Source: Chloroflexota bacterium (GTDB taxonomy: Bacteria; Chloroflexota; Dehalococcoidia; Lucifugimonadales; UBA3495). Taken from it: a DNA stretch of 57,778 bases. Shown here piece after piece: positions 50,190-57,778 of the stretch; position 1 is the first letter of the stretch; each line of letters opens with the position of its first letter. The stretch lies in assembly GCA_009837355.1 (NCBI GenBank), contig VXTR01000019.1:1-57778 (forward strand). The letters are read 5' to 3'. The notes under the pieces were generated by a model. It was given only the letters and a program-made list of their open reading frames with translations, made no database searches and was not told the DNA's origin. Made by a program: the position numbers and the translations under genes.

Positions 50190-52504
50190 CAACCCAGCCT
50201 GGCCCGTCGCAGCCGCAGGGAATTGCTGACCACGCTCACCGAGCTGAACGCCATGGCCAGCGCCGCCAGTATCGGGTTCAGGAACCCGGCGTCTCCGAAG
50301 AAGAACGTCAATCCGCCCGGCACGCCGCCCAAAGCCGTAAACACCGGATACAGCGCGCCGGCCGCCACCGGAATCAGCAGCGCGTTGTAGAAAAACGCCC
50401 AGAACAGGTTTTGCCGTATCGTTCGCATCGTGGCCCGGGACAGCCGCAGCGCGGTGGCGATCCCGGCCAGATCGTCGCGCATCAGCGTGATGTCCGCCGA
50501 CTCCCGGGCGATGTCGGTTCCGCCGCCCATGGCGATCCCCACGTCGGCCCTCGCCAGCGCCGGCGCATCGTTGATGCCGTCGCCGGCCATGGCCGCTGCG
50601 TCGCCGCCGGATTGCAGCCGGGCAATCGCGTTGGCCTTGTCCGCCGGCAGCATCCCGGCGTGATATTCCTCGATGCCACACTGGGCCGCCACCGCCGCAG
50701 CTACTTCGGGCCGGTCTCCGGTCAGCATCACCACGCGCACGCCCAGCGACCGCAGCGACGCCACCGCCTCCGGTGTGCCGGGTTTTACCGCGTCGGCCAC
50801 TGCGATGACTCCCAGCATCCGGCCGGCCACCGCCACGAACACCGGCGTGCTGCCCTGGCCGGCGAGCCGGTTGGCGGCATACGACAAGTCGGCGTCCATC
50901 GCTGCGCCCGCGCCCATCACGATGGACTCGTTGCCCACCGCCACCGCCTGCCCGTCCACGGTGGCCGTTACGCCGGCCCCGCGTTGCGCCACGAAATCCG
51001 TGGCGGCGGCCAGCGTCAGGCCATCCTCCCGGGCTTGCTCAACCAGCGCCTTGCCGATGGGGTGCTCCGAAAACTGCTCCGCCGACCCCGCCCAGCGCAG
51101 CACGTCGGCCTCTGCAACTCCGTCGGCAGCGACCACTGCCGACACCCTGGGTCGCCCCAGGGTCAGCGTGCCCGTTTTGTCCACCGCGACCACGTTGACG
51201 CGATGGGCCGTTTCCAGCGCGGTTGCGCTGCGTATCAGGATGCCACGCTGAGCGGCCCGACCCACTCCTACGATGATGGCCGTCGGAGTGGCCAGGCCCA
51301 GGGCGCAGGGACAGGCGATGATGAACACGGCCACCAGGGTCAGCATGGCGTAGGAAATGCTGGGCGTCGGCCCCAGGAACAGCCAGACCAGCGCGGCGGC
51401 AATGGCAATCAGTCCCACCGCCGGCACGAACCACGCCGATACGCGGTCGGCCAGCCGCTGCACTGGCGCCGCCGAACCCTGGGCTTCCTCCACCAGCCGG
51501 ATGACCTGGGCCAGCGTGGTGTCGGCGCCTACCCGGATGGCGCGCATCAGGAAGCCGCCGGTGCCGTTCAGGGTGCCAGTAGCGACGCTGTCGCCGGTGG
51601 CTTTTTCCACCGGCATACTCTCGCCGGTGAGGGCGGACTCATCCACCTCGGTAGCACCGCTGACTATCTCGCCGTCCACGGGGATTTGCTCACCGGGCCG
51701 CACCGCCAGACGGTCGCCCACGGCCACCTGCTCAACGGGAACCTCAGTGATGTCGCCGGCGTCATCCAGCAGGTGCGCCGTCGGTGGCCGCAAATCCATC
51801 AAACGGCCGATGGCGTCCGACGTCCGCGAGAGGGCGCGGGCCTCCAGCCATCGCCCCAGCAGCACCAGGGCGACGATGATGGCGGCCATGTCAAAGTGCA
51901 GCCCGTGTCCAACCACCTCCAGCGCGTCGGGTGCGAAAAGCATCAGGAGCACCGAAATGGCGCTGTAGCCGTAGGCCACGCTGGTGCCCAGGGCAATCAG
52001 CGTGTGCATATTGGGCTGCAAGCGGCGCAGTCCGGCCCATCCCGCCACGTAGAAGGGCCAGCCGGCCCACAGCTGCACCGGCGTCGCTACCGCCCACAGC
52101 AGCAGGGGATACCACCGGAGCGCCACCAACCCCACTCCGTCCTGCCATGGCAGCGCAACGAAGCGGGAAAGCAGCAGCAGCAGGATGCCGCCGGCCATGG
52201 CCACCAGCAGCCGACGGAGCAAGTCTCGCTCTTCGTCGCTGCGGGCGTGGGCTGCTGACACCTCTCCGGCATCAGTGTCCAGGCGATAGCCGGCGTCGGC
52301 GACGGCACGGGCCAACTCGTCCAAGGGCGGGTCGGCGACGGCATCGGCGTCAAGGCTTACGGTGGCGCGGGCCGTGGCCAGGTTCACCGACACGTCGGCG
52401 ACGCCGGGCACGGTTCGCATCGCCTCGCCCACGTGGTACACGCAGGCGGCGCAGGTCATGCCGGCGACGGGGAAGGTGAGGGTATCGGAACGGGATTGGG
52501 CCAT
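50189..52504 (-). CDS. copA: Copper-translocating P-type ATPase
   Basis: A 771-aa P1B-type ATPase. One heavy-metal-associated domain with [11 protein letters not shown] lies at residues 15-25. TGESMPVEK is the actuator motif, [15 protein letters not shown] the membrane CPC motif that defines copper or silver transport, [12 protein letters not shown] the phosphorylation site, [10 protein letters not shown] the HP motif and [20 protein letters not shown] the hinge. It pumps Cu(I) out of the cytoplasm. No CopY/CueR-type regulator is next to it. It is followed by the protease and YHS genes. Confidence 0.95.
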   Translation of the reverse strand: MAQSRSDTLTFPVAGMTCAACVYHVGEAMRTVPGVADVSVNLATARATVSLDADAVADPPLDELARAVADAGYRLDTDAGEVSAAHARSDEERDLLRRLLVAMAGGILLLLLSRFVALPWQDGVGLVALRWYPLLLWAVATPVQLWAGWPFYVAGWAGLRRLQPNMHTLIALGTSVAYGYSAISVLLMLFAPDALEVVGHGLHFDMAAIIVALVLLGRWLEARALSRTSDAIGRLMDLRPPTAHLLDDAGDITEVPVEQVAVGDRLAVRPGEQIPVDGEIVSGATEVDESALTGESMPVEKATGDSVATGTLNGTGGFLMRAIRVGADTTLAQVIRLVEEAQGSAAPVQRLADRVSAWFVPAVGLIAIAAALVWLFLGPTPSISYAMLTLVAVFIIACPCALGLATPTAIIVGVGRAAQRGILIRSATALETAHRVNVVAVDKTGTLTLGRPRVSAVVAADGVAEADVLRWAGSAEQFSEHPIGKALVEQAREDGLTLAAATDFVAQRGAGVTATVDGQAVAVGNESIVMGAGAAMDADLSYAANRLAGQGSTPVFVAVAGRMLGVIAVADAVKPGTPEAVASLRSLGVRVVMLTGDRPEVAAAVAAQCGIEEYHAGMLPADKANAIARLQSGGDAAAMAGDGINDAPALARADVGIAMGGGTDIARESADITLMRDDLAGIATALRLSRATMRTIRQNLFWAFFYNALLIPVAAGALYPVFTALGGVPGGLTFFFGDAGFLNPILAALAMAFSSVSVVSNSLRLRRARLG

Positions 52505-52529
52505 AGGCCCATTATAGCAACCGCGGCAG

Positions 52530-52970
52530 CTAGGCCGGGCGGAACATCGGGAGGGTAATGTTGTCGTCGATTTTCTCGAAGACTACCGTTACGGGCATGC
52601 CGCACTGCACGGCGTCGGGTCGTATTTCGCCCTCGGCGAAGTCGATGCCAACCAGCCAGGTGGGGATGCGCGCGCCCTCTTCCAGCTCGACGACGGCGGT
52701 GATGTAAGGAACCTTGTCCCGGAAGGCGGGGATGGGAGCGCGGTGGACGATGGCGAAGGTGTGGAGAGTGCCGCGTCCGCTGCTCTGAACCCACTCGGTT
52801 CCGGGGCGGAAGCAGTCGGGGAAGGGGCAAAAGTCGCGAGGGTAGAAGAAGGTACGTTCGCCGCAGGCGCAGCGGCGCAGCCACAGTTCGCCGGCCTTGC
52901 ACTTTTCCCAGTAGAAGTCGGACTCGGGCTGCGGCACCGGCAGGGGAATCTGAGGAGCGGCGGTTGTCAT
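52530..52970 (-). CDS. Zn-ribbon OB-fold protein (DUF35 family)
   Basis: A 146-aa DUF35 protein: [20 protein letters not shown], a zinc ribbon with C34/C36 and C48/C53 (atypical CxC and CxxxxC spacing), then an OB fold, [20 protein letters not shown] and [20 protein letters not shown]. Unlike the copy at 69-497 no thiolase gene is adjacent; it is the last gene of the long operon starting at the acyl-CoA ligase. It may serve a thiolase encoded elsewhere. ATG 52970 is the likely start; a longer frame overlaps the upstream gene. Confidence 0.82.
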   Translation of the reverse strand: MTTAAPQIPLPVPQPESDFYWEKCKAGELWLRRCACGERTFFYPRDFCPFPDCFRPGTEWVQSSGRGTLHTFAIVHRAPIPAFRDKVPYITAVVELEEGARIPTWLVGIDFAEGEIRPDAVQCGMPVTVVFEKIDDNITLPMFRPA

Positions 52971-53038
52971 CTTGCAAAACTCCGGTTGAGGGATTGGACG
53001 CCGGCAAGGATAGCACAGACGGACGCCAGCGCAAACAC

Positions 53039-53917
53039 TCACCGCACCGCCGGCATTACCTCCGCCGCGATGGTCTCCATGGCGGGAAACACCTCGGCCG
53101 GGTCGCCGGAGTAGGGCGACACCACCATGCGGGAAACGCCAACGTCGGCCAAAGCCTGGGCGTTGGCCCGCATCTCCGCCGGCTCCGTGCCCAGCGTAAA
53201 CCGACCCGGACGGCCACCCTGCAAGGGCACGCTGACCGACACGGGAATGGACGCCGGGTCGCGGCCGGCTTGCTCCGCCTGCTCGTGCAGGTAGCGGATG
53301 CCCTGGGCCAGGTCTTCCGGCGGCATGGCGGTGGGATGCCAGCCGTCGCCGCGGCGCGCTGCCCGGCGGATGGCCGCCCGACTGGTGCCGCCAATCAGCA
53401 GCGGGATGCCCTCGGCACGAACCGGACGCGGCGAAAAGGCCATGTCGGAGAACTGGAAGAACCGTCCCTCGTGGCGGGGATCGTCCTCTTGCCAGAGCGT
53501 CTTCATGATGGCGATGGACTCGTCGGTGTACGGGCCGCGCTCGGCAAAAGGCACCCCCATGGCCTCCAGCTCGGTGTCAATCACTCCCACGCCCACGCCC
53601 AACGCGACGCGTCCGCCGGAGAGCTGGTCCAGCGTCGCCGCCTGCTTGGCCAGCCGCATCGGGTTGTGATAGGGCAGCACCAGCACGCTGGTGCCCAGGA
53701 TGACCCGCTCCGTCTGCGCGGCGGCAAAGGCCAGGATGGTCAGCGGGTCGTAGTAGGGACGCCGGCCGATGCGTTCGTACACGTAGCTCACGTTGAACAC
53801 GTGGTCGCTGGCCCACACGGAATCGTAGCCCAGCTCCTCGGCGCGGGCGGCGACGCTCACCACGTCCCGCACGTCGGTGAGGCCCTGGTTGTTGGAAAGG
53901 GAAAAGCCGATGTTCAT
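53039..53917 (-). CDS. Luciferase-like (LLM class) F420/FMN-dependent oxidoreductase
   Basis: A 292-aa TIM-barrel flavin/F420 enzyme. ARAEELGYDSVWASDHVFNV, VILGTSVLVLPYHNPMRLAK and LDQLSGGRVALGVGVGV are diagnostic; the last is close to the F420-dependent MSMEG-type group. RPVRAEGIPLLIGGTSRAAI follows. It lies between DUF488 and DUF35 genes in the long minus-strand operon. Substrate unknown. Confidence 0.87.
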   Translation of the reverse strand: MNIGFSLSNNQGLTDVRDVVSVAARAEELGYDSVWASDHVFNVSYVYERIGRRPYYDPLTILAFAAAQTERVILGTSVLVLPYHNPMRLAKQAATLDQLSGGRVALGVGVGVIDTELEAMGVPFAERGPYTDESIAIMKTLWQEDDPRHEGRFFQFSDMAFSPRPVRAEGIPLLIGGTSRAAIRRAARRGDGWHPTAMPPEDLAQGIRYLHEQAEQAGRDPASIPVSVSVPLQGGRPGRFTLGTEPAEMRANAQALADVGVSRMVVSPYSGDPAEVFPAMETIAAEVMPAVR

Positions 53918-53943
53918 GGTCAGTCCTCAAAGAAGCGGCGGCG

Positions 53944-54381
53944 TCAAACCAGGTGGACAATCTTCACGTCGCCCCAGTGTCGCTGCAGGTGCTCGGCAAC
54001 CAGGCGACGATGGCAGCGGTCAGCGGTAGGCTCGCTGCACAGCAGGCAACTATCGGCGATTATATCCCGTGGCAGGGAAGCGTGGATGAGGCGGCGCTCA
54101 ATCTGGCGGGTGAAGATGGGAACGTACTCGTCCCAGGTAACCCGCTTGCCGCGATAGGCGTCCAGCAGTTCGTCAGAGGGGGCCAGCTTGGGCAAATGGA
54201 TATAGTCCATTCCGCACAATTCCCGCAGAAACCACGCCAGGTCATCCTTCTTGGAAAATCCGGCAAGCCCCGAGGTGTTGCGCCGACGGATGTCCACTAC
54301 GCGCTTGGCGCCGGACTCCCGCAGCAGGCCAAAAAACTGCGCAGCCGACTTGCGCGTAAAGCCAATGGTGTAGAGTTTCAT
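53944..54381 (-). CDS. DUF488 family protein
   Basis: A 145-aa DUF488 protein: MKLYTIGFTRKSAAQFFGLL, VVDIRRRNTSGLAGFSKKDD, WDEYVPIFTRQIERR and LLCSEPTADRCHRRLVAEHL. The Cys/His-bearing C-terminal motif CHRR is typical. Function unknown; members often lie in operons with dual-OB or restriction-like genes. It starts at ATG 54381 inside the stop of the preceding DUF488 gene (ATGA). Confidence 0.85.
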   Translation of the reverse strand: MKLYTIGFTRKSAAQFFGLLRESGAKRVVDIRRRNTSGLAGFSKKDDLAWFLRELCGMDYIHLPKLAPSDELLDAYRGKRVTWDEYVPIFTRQIERRLIHASLPRDIIADSCLLCSEPTADRCHRRLVAEHLQRHWGDVKIVHLV

Positions 54382-55013
54382 AGGGCACCATGCCAATCGT
54401 CGCCGGCGGGCGGCGGTCTCTCACCGACGTAAGCGAACTTGCGCACCTGACGCTCCAGGGCCTCGGCGATTACATCGTCGCGGGTGCGGAACATATCACC
54501 GTCGGGGGGCAGTTTGTGAACCTCTACCAGCCGCAGCATGGTAGCGTCGTGAGCTTCCAGCCCGCCGTCTGCCAAGATGTGGCCGACGGCGACGCCACGC
54601 TCCACCAGGTTGCGGGCCACGAGCAGCGTGCGGTGGCACTCCAGCGGCTCCTTTTCGGTGCACACCAGGGCGACTTGTCCTTCGTCGGCAGCGCGGATGA
54701 CCCGGCGGATGCCGTCGTCAAAGTCGTCGCTATCGGCTACGCGGTTATACCGGACGCGCCCGTCAGCGTCGTAAGATGAACGGTCCGCAGGCCGGCCACC
54801 CAGCTCGCCACCCAGGTAGGTGTAGCCAATGCCGACATCCTCCAGCGCACTCCGCAGGGCGTCGTGATTGAACTGCGACGCATAGCGGCTGTACGGAGCG
54901 GAGCGGACATCGACCACCTCGTCAACGCCGTGTCGCACCAACAGTTGCAGGAACGCGTCTGCCTCATGGTTGGAATGGCCGACGGTAAGGATGGGATATT
55001 GGGTCAGGCTCAA
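54378..55013 (-). CDS. DUF488 family protein (longer paralogue)
   Basis: A 211-aa DUF488 protein: LTVGHSNHEADAFLQLLVRH, EVVDVRSAPYSRYASQFNHD, YTYLGGELGGRPADRSSYDA and LVCTEKEPLECHRTLLVARN. The C-terminal 50 residues are an extra helical tail. The start is TTG 55013 behind ggagg. The two DUF488 genes are tandem and overlap by four bases, so they probably form a complex. Confidence 0.87.
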   Translation of the reverse strand: MSLTQYPILTVGHSNHEADAFLQLLVRHGVDEVVDVRSAPYSRYASQFNHDALRSALEDVGIGYTYLGGELGGRPADRSSYDADGRVRYNRVADSDDFDDGIRRVIRAADEGQVALVCTEKEPLECHRTLLVARNLVERGVAVGHILADGGLEAHDATMLRLVEVHKLPPDGDMFRTRDDVIAEALERQVRKFAYVGERPPPAGDDWHGAL

Positions 55014-55027
55014 TATGTAGTCCTCCG

Positions 55028-55714
55028 TCAGGGCTTGATTATAGTCGCGATGAGTTTGTAGGCATAACCCTCGAAGGGTTCGCCCAAGCTAATGACCAAA
55101 TATCTCTCGCCTACCGGATAGTCGCGGTACGACAAGTTCACTGAGCCGTTTTCGCTTTCCGGGTCGGTAATGCGAAGGCAATACTCCTCGCCGTCATAGT
55201 TGAACGAACCGCGCAGTATGGGGAAATCGGCACTAGGGTGAGAGGGTTCGGACACGGTTACGGTCAATGCGCTAACTCGTATCAGACGCAGCGAGTTATC
55301 AATAGCGTCGGTATCATCAATGGGAACCCGGTCGTTCTGGCCGGCGAGTGTACTATAGCCATTAGTCCAGAGTGGAGCATCCCGGTCAGTCATGGAATGC
55401 AGGTCGTTCCATAATACGCGCCCGGTTTTAGTCCAGCGGAGGCCGGGGTTTAGCAGCCAATTTTCCTGCTGGTACGTTTTGGGGTGAGGTCTGAGCAGGG
55501 GCACGTCGATAATGTCCAGCACCTGTGGGTCTTCGCCGTCAGCATAGCAGCGCTCCCGTTCCGAAACCTCTTCATTCTCCCGGCTGCTGACCGGGCGAAT
55601 CCAGCCGCCCGCCCTCCTATCGGGCAGCAGTTCCTTGCCCGCAACGCAGCGCCCGCCATACTTGCGAGAGTTGGCAAGACAGACGATGCGCTTGACGGTG
55701 GGAGCAGCAGGCAT
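55028..55714 (-). CDS. Dual OB domain-containing protein
   Basis: A 228-aa protein. KRIVCLANSRKYGGRCVAGK, GWIRPVSSRENEEVSERERC, VLDIIDVPLLRPHPKTYQQE and NWLLNPGLRWTKTGRV are the signature of the dual-OB family, which is thought to bind nucleic acid. It stands 14 bp before the DUF488 pair in the same operon, a known association. It might be part of a nucleotide-sensing or defence-like module; that is inference. Confidence 0.72.
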   Translation of the reverse strand: MPAAPTVKRIVCLANSRKYGGRCVAGKELLPDRRAGGWIRPVSSRENEEVSERERCYADGEDPQVLDIIDVPLLRPHPKTYQQENWLLNPGLRWTKTGRVLWNDLHSMTDRDAPLWTNGYSTLAGQNDRVPIDDTDAIDNSLRLIRVSALTVTVSEPSHPSADFPILRGSFNYDGEEYCLRITDPESENGSVNLSYRDYPVGERYLVISLGEPFEGYAYKLIATIIKP

Positions 55715-55717
55715 ATA

Positions 55718-55945
55718 TCAGTCTGCCACGTGGGACTGCCTCTCCGCATCGCGCGCGGATTCTGCGGCCACGAAGTACGACGCCGGGTAGAGGTAATCCT
55801 CTTCCGTCTCGTCGATGACGCGTATGAGGCCGTGCTGCTCGGCTTCTTCATCCGGTATCGTACGATAAGTTTTTTGCACTACCAGTGAGGCCTGATAGCC
55901 GTCGCTGTTGATGCAGATAACCTGTTCGGCGTCCATAAGGCTCAT
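55718..55945 (-). CDS. Small hypothetical protein in the DUF488/dual-OB operon
   Basis: A 75-aa acidic protein without a recognised domain: AEQVICINSDGYQASLVVQK, YRTIPDEEAEQHGLIRVIDE and DYLYPASYFVAAESARDAER. ATG 55945 overlaps the stop of the upstream PRAI-like gene (ATGA). The dual-OB gene starts three bases after its stop. This tight packing suggests that it works with the dual-OB and DUF488 proteins. Confidence 0.6.
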   Translation of the reverse strand: MSLMDAEQVICINSDGYQASLVVQKTYRTIPDEEAEQHGLIRVIDETEEDYLYPASYFVAAESARDAERQSHVAD

Positions 55946-56700
55946 TTTAGCAACCGTTCTGCCGCCTCCAAATACCCCACCGCCGCCCCAACGTCCAGCA
56001 CGTCATCCGCGTCGCGCAGCCGTCCCTCGGCGTCGATGCTGACGTGGCCCCACTGCGGCAGCAGCGGCGACAGCAGTTCGTAGATGTTGTCAGCGCAGAG
56101 GCCGCCGGCTACCACCAGCCCCAAATCCGGCGCAGCCTCAGCGATGGCCGACAAGTACCGCGCCGACGCTGCCGCGTCCAGCGGCCGGCCCAACCCCTCC
56201 GAGGCGTCCACCAGCACGTCGGTAACGATGCCAGCGTACTCAGCGCAGCGGCCAGCCAGCGCGATGGCATCGCCGTTCACCGACGCCATGGCCTCCCGCC
56301 CGGCCTGCAGCACGATGCGTTGCGGATGGCTGCGACGCCGATACTCAACCAGCGCCGACGGTTCGGGCCAGGGCGCGCCGCGCGTGGCGTTGATCTGCAC
56401 GCCGTGGCAGTTAGGGCCGCCCACCTCGCTGGCCCGCGTCAGCGCGTCGGCCAGGTTCGCGCCCGGCTGCGGACGGTAATGGACCAGGTTCAAACAGCGC
56501 GGGTCGTCAGCAAAGATGCCGGCGATGGCGTCCGTCGCCGGGCAGCGGTTGGCCGCGTCGCTGGGCTCGCCGGCCAGCAGGGCGTTGCTGAGCAGGACGC
56601 CGCACATCAGCAGCCGCTCCGGCGCATCGGGCAACGACGCTAGAACCGCGGCAACCTCGTCGGGTGAAGTAAAGCCCGTGATACCGATGTAGGGCATCAT
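55942..56700 (-). CDS. PRAI-like TIM-barrel protein
   Basis: A 252-aa protein with the eight-strand pattern of phosphoribosylanthranilate isomerase. GITGFTSPDEVAAVL begins the barrel, NCHGVQINATRGAPWPEPSA covers the middle, LVDASEGLGRPLDAAA follows, and LGLVVAGGLCADNIYELLSP is the phosphate-binding GGL motif. The canonical catalytic Cys/Asp set is not evident, and no other tryptophan gene is near. The start is ATG 56700, overlapping the ligase stop (TGATG); a GTG just upstream is possible. Confidence 0.6.
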   Translation of the reverse strand: MMPYIGITGFTSPDEVAAVLASLPDAPERLLMCGVLLSNALLAGEPSDAANRCPATDAIAGIFADDPRCLNLVHYRPQPGANLADALTRASEVGGPNCHGVQINATRGAPWPEPSALVEYRRRSHPQRIVLQAGREAMASVNGDAIALAGRCAEYAGIVTDVLVDASEGLGRPLDAAASARYLSAIAEAAPDLGLVVAGGLCADNIYELLSPLLPQWGHVSIDAEGRLRDADDVLDVGAAVGYLEAAERLLK

Positions 56701-57725
56701 CACCCGCCGTTCAACCCCAGCTGCTCGGCGGCCATCTGCCGCAGCAGGTACTTCTGCACTTTGCCGCTGGAGGTCATCGGGTAGTCGTCCACCACCAGCA
56801 GATGGCGCGGAATCTTGAAACTGGCCATCTTGCCCCGGCAGAAGGCGTCCAGGTCGCCGTCGTTGATGGCCTGGCCCGGCTCCACTACCACGCAGGCGCA
56901 GGCGACTTCCGACAGGCGCGGGTCCGGCACGCCGATGACCTGCGCCTTGCTGATGGCGGGATGCTCCAGCAGAAACGCCTCCACCTCCGTGGGGTCAACG
57001 TTCTCGCCGCCCACCTTGAGCATATCCTTGTAGCGGCCCAGGAAACGCACGCTGCCGTCGTCCCGGATAGTGGCCACGTCGCCGGTGTGGAACCAGGCCT
57101 CGCCGTCAATCGCCTCGGCGGTGGCCTCAGGGCGCTTGTAGTAGCCCTGCATGGTGGCGTAGCCGCGCACGCACAGCTCGCCCATGGTGGACGGCGGCAG
57201 CACGTCGCCGGTGTCGGGGTCGATGACCTTGAACTCGTAGCCGGGCAGCGGGTGTCCGCTCTCCACGCAGCGGTCGTCAACGGGCGCGTCCAGGAACGTC
57301 CGCGTCGCGCCGACGCCGACCTCGGTCATGCCCCAGGCGGACAGGGTGGGACAGAACTTCTCCTGCGCCAGGCGGGCGACGGGTTCGCTGCTGGCCATCC
57401 CCACGGCGAGGAGAATGGTGCGCAGACTGCTGCGGTCGGTTTGGTCCACGTCGGGATGGTGGCACAGGTCGTAGAAGTGGGCGTCAAAGCCGTTCATCAC
57501 CGTGGCTTGCTCCGCTTCAATCAGCCGCAGCGTCTCGCCGGCCTCAAACATGGTGGTCAGCACGACTTTCGCGCCGGTAACCCACGACATCAGCGGCCCC
57601 TCGTACAGCCCGAAGCAGTGGAACAGGGGCAGGTACATCAGGATGACGTCCCGAGACGACATAGCCATCCGGTTGGCGGCGTCCGTGATGGTGCGGATGG
57701 GATTGTGGCAGTGCATCACCCCCTT
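56700..57725 (-). CDS. Acyl-CoA ligase (AMP-binding family), 5' truncated
   Basis: The C-terminal 340 residues of an adenylate-forming ligase: MYLPLFHCFGLYEGPLMSWV, AWGMTEVGVGATRTF (A5-like), GELCVRGYATMQGYYKRPEA (A7), FHTGDVATIRDDGSVRFLGR (A8), DMLKVGGENVDPTEVEAFLL and MTSSGKVQKYLLRQM with the catalytic lysine (A10). The ATP-binding loop YTSGTTGxPKG should precede KGVMHCH, but the sequence beyond 57725 has no such motif and instead resembles an insertion-sequence end. The gene is therefore broken or continues on another contig. It normally activates a fatty or aromatic acid as an acyl-CoA. Confidence 0.85.
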   Translation of the reverse strand, partial: KGVMHCHNPIRTITDAANRMAMSSRDVILMYLPLFHCFGLYEGPLMSWVTGAKVVLTTMFEAGETLRLIEAEQATVMNGFDAHFYDLCHHPDVDQTDRSSLRTILLAVGMASSEPVARLAQEKFCPTLSAWGMTEVGVGATRTFLDAPVDDRCVESGHPLPGYEFKVIDPDTGDVLPPSTMGELCVRGYATMQGYYKRPEATAEAIDGEAWFHTGDVATIRDDGSVRFLGRYKDMLKVGGENVDPTEVEAFLLEHPAISKAQVIGVPDPRLSEVACACVVVEPGQAINDGDLDAFCRGKMASFKIPRHLLVVDDYPMTSSGKVQKYLLRQMAAEQLGLNGG

Positions 57726-57778
57726 GAGCCTGTCCCAGAAAACCCGTGTACGACCCGCAAGGAGTGGTGAATGCCTAT
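57725..57778. other. Possible insertion-sequence end interrupting the ligase gene
   Basis: From 57725 the plus strand reads TGAGCCTGTCCCAGAAAA, close to the complement of the left window edge (TGAGCCTGTCTCAAAAG) with about 14 of 17 bases equal. The ligase homology stops exactly here. I infer that an IS lies at each end of the window and that assembly stopped in it. No transposase is visible within the last 54 bases. Confidence 0.35.

Noticed and set aside
57725-57778. Normal continuation of the acyl-CoA ligase gene to the window edge
   Set aside because: The frame stays open but lacks the conserved ATP-binding loop directly before KGVMH. The residues (GRTRVFWDRL) do not fit the family.
1-57778. 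CRISPR array, rRNA or tRNA genes
   Set aside because: No regularly spaced direct repeats and no tRNA- or rRNA-like stretches were found on either strand by eye.

Overview
This is a GC-rich, densely packed bacterial chromosome segment with short intergenic gaps and many ATG/TGA overlaps. The gene content suggests a Chloroflexota bacterium of the SAR202/Dehalococcoidia-related type: three luciferase-like flavin monooxygenases, an FMN hydroxy-acid oxidase, three RidA proteins, NHL-repeat proteins, DUF35/thiolase, enoyl-CoA hydratases, tautomerases and nitroreductases. This placement rests on gene content only; no rRNA or tRNA gene was seen. Layout, left part: 1-9.3 kb holds a DUF35-thiolase pair, an NHL-MidA pair, a RidA gene and a five-gene minus-strand operon. 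That operon encodes a protein of unknown family, a UGSC-family selenoprotein read through an in-frame UGA, an NHL protein, a luciferase-like enzyme and a hydroxy-acid oxidase. From 9.4 to 14.1 kb lies an SOS mutasome cassette (imuB-like plus dnaE2) behind a promoter with a Gram-positive-type LexA box; imuB carries a one-base frameshift. From 14.2 to 20.5 kb is a complete five-gene oligopeptide-type ABC transporter, followed by DUF1989, an M20 amidohydrolase, a RidA protein and a mycothiol-type isomerase-like protein. From 24 to 27 kb is a dodecin-RidA-luciferase-aminotransferase operon. Middle: 27-29.8 kb holds a phage-terminase-small-subunit-like HTH protein, an MFS exporter and a decayed toxin-antitoxin pair. 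From 29.9 to 35.8 kb a GMC oxidoreductase gene is split by a 4360-bp IS1595-family transposon (30326-34685). The element has 39-bp terminal inverted repeats and a perfect 8-bp target duplication. Besides the transposase it carries a GIY-YIG-like protein, an unknown protein, a lipoprotein, a DUF805-like membrane protein, a 72-aa leader ORF, a 21-aa membrane peptide and several strong RNA hairpins. Removing the element plus one target copy restores one open frame of 514 aa. Right part: 35.9-46.2 kb is a series of small-molecule catabolic and redox genes (amidohydrolase, alpha/beta hydrolase, EthD-like, PNPOx-like, SDR, two enoyl-CoA hydratases, two nitroreductases, tautomerases). Then come secA, a YHS protein, a Pro/Thr-linker serine protease coupled to a CopA copper ATPase, and a long minus-strand operon (52.5-57.7 kb) with an acyl-CoA ligase, a PRAI-like barrel, a dual-OB protein, two DUF488 proteins, a luciferase-like enzyme and DUF35. 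Both ends of the window carry an IS-end-like sequence sharing TGAGCCTGTC; at the right end it interrupts the acyl-CoA ligase, so the window is probably a contig bounded by insertion sequences. The most interesting items are the UGSC selenoprotein operon and the cargo-carrying IS1595 element.
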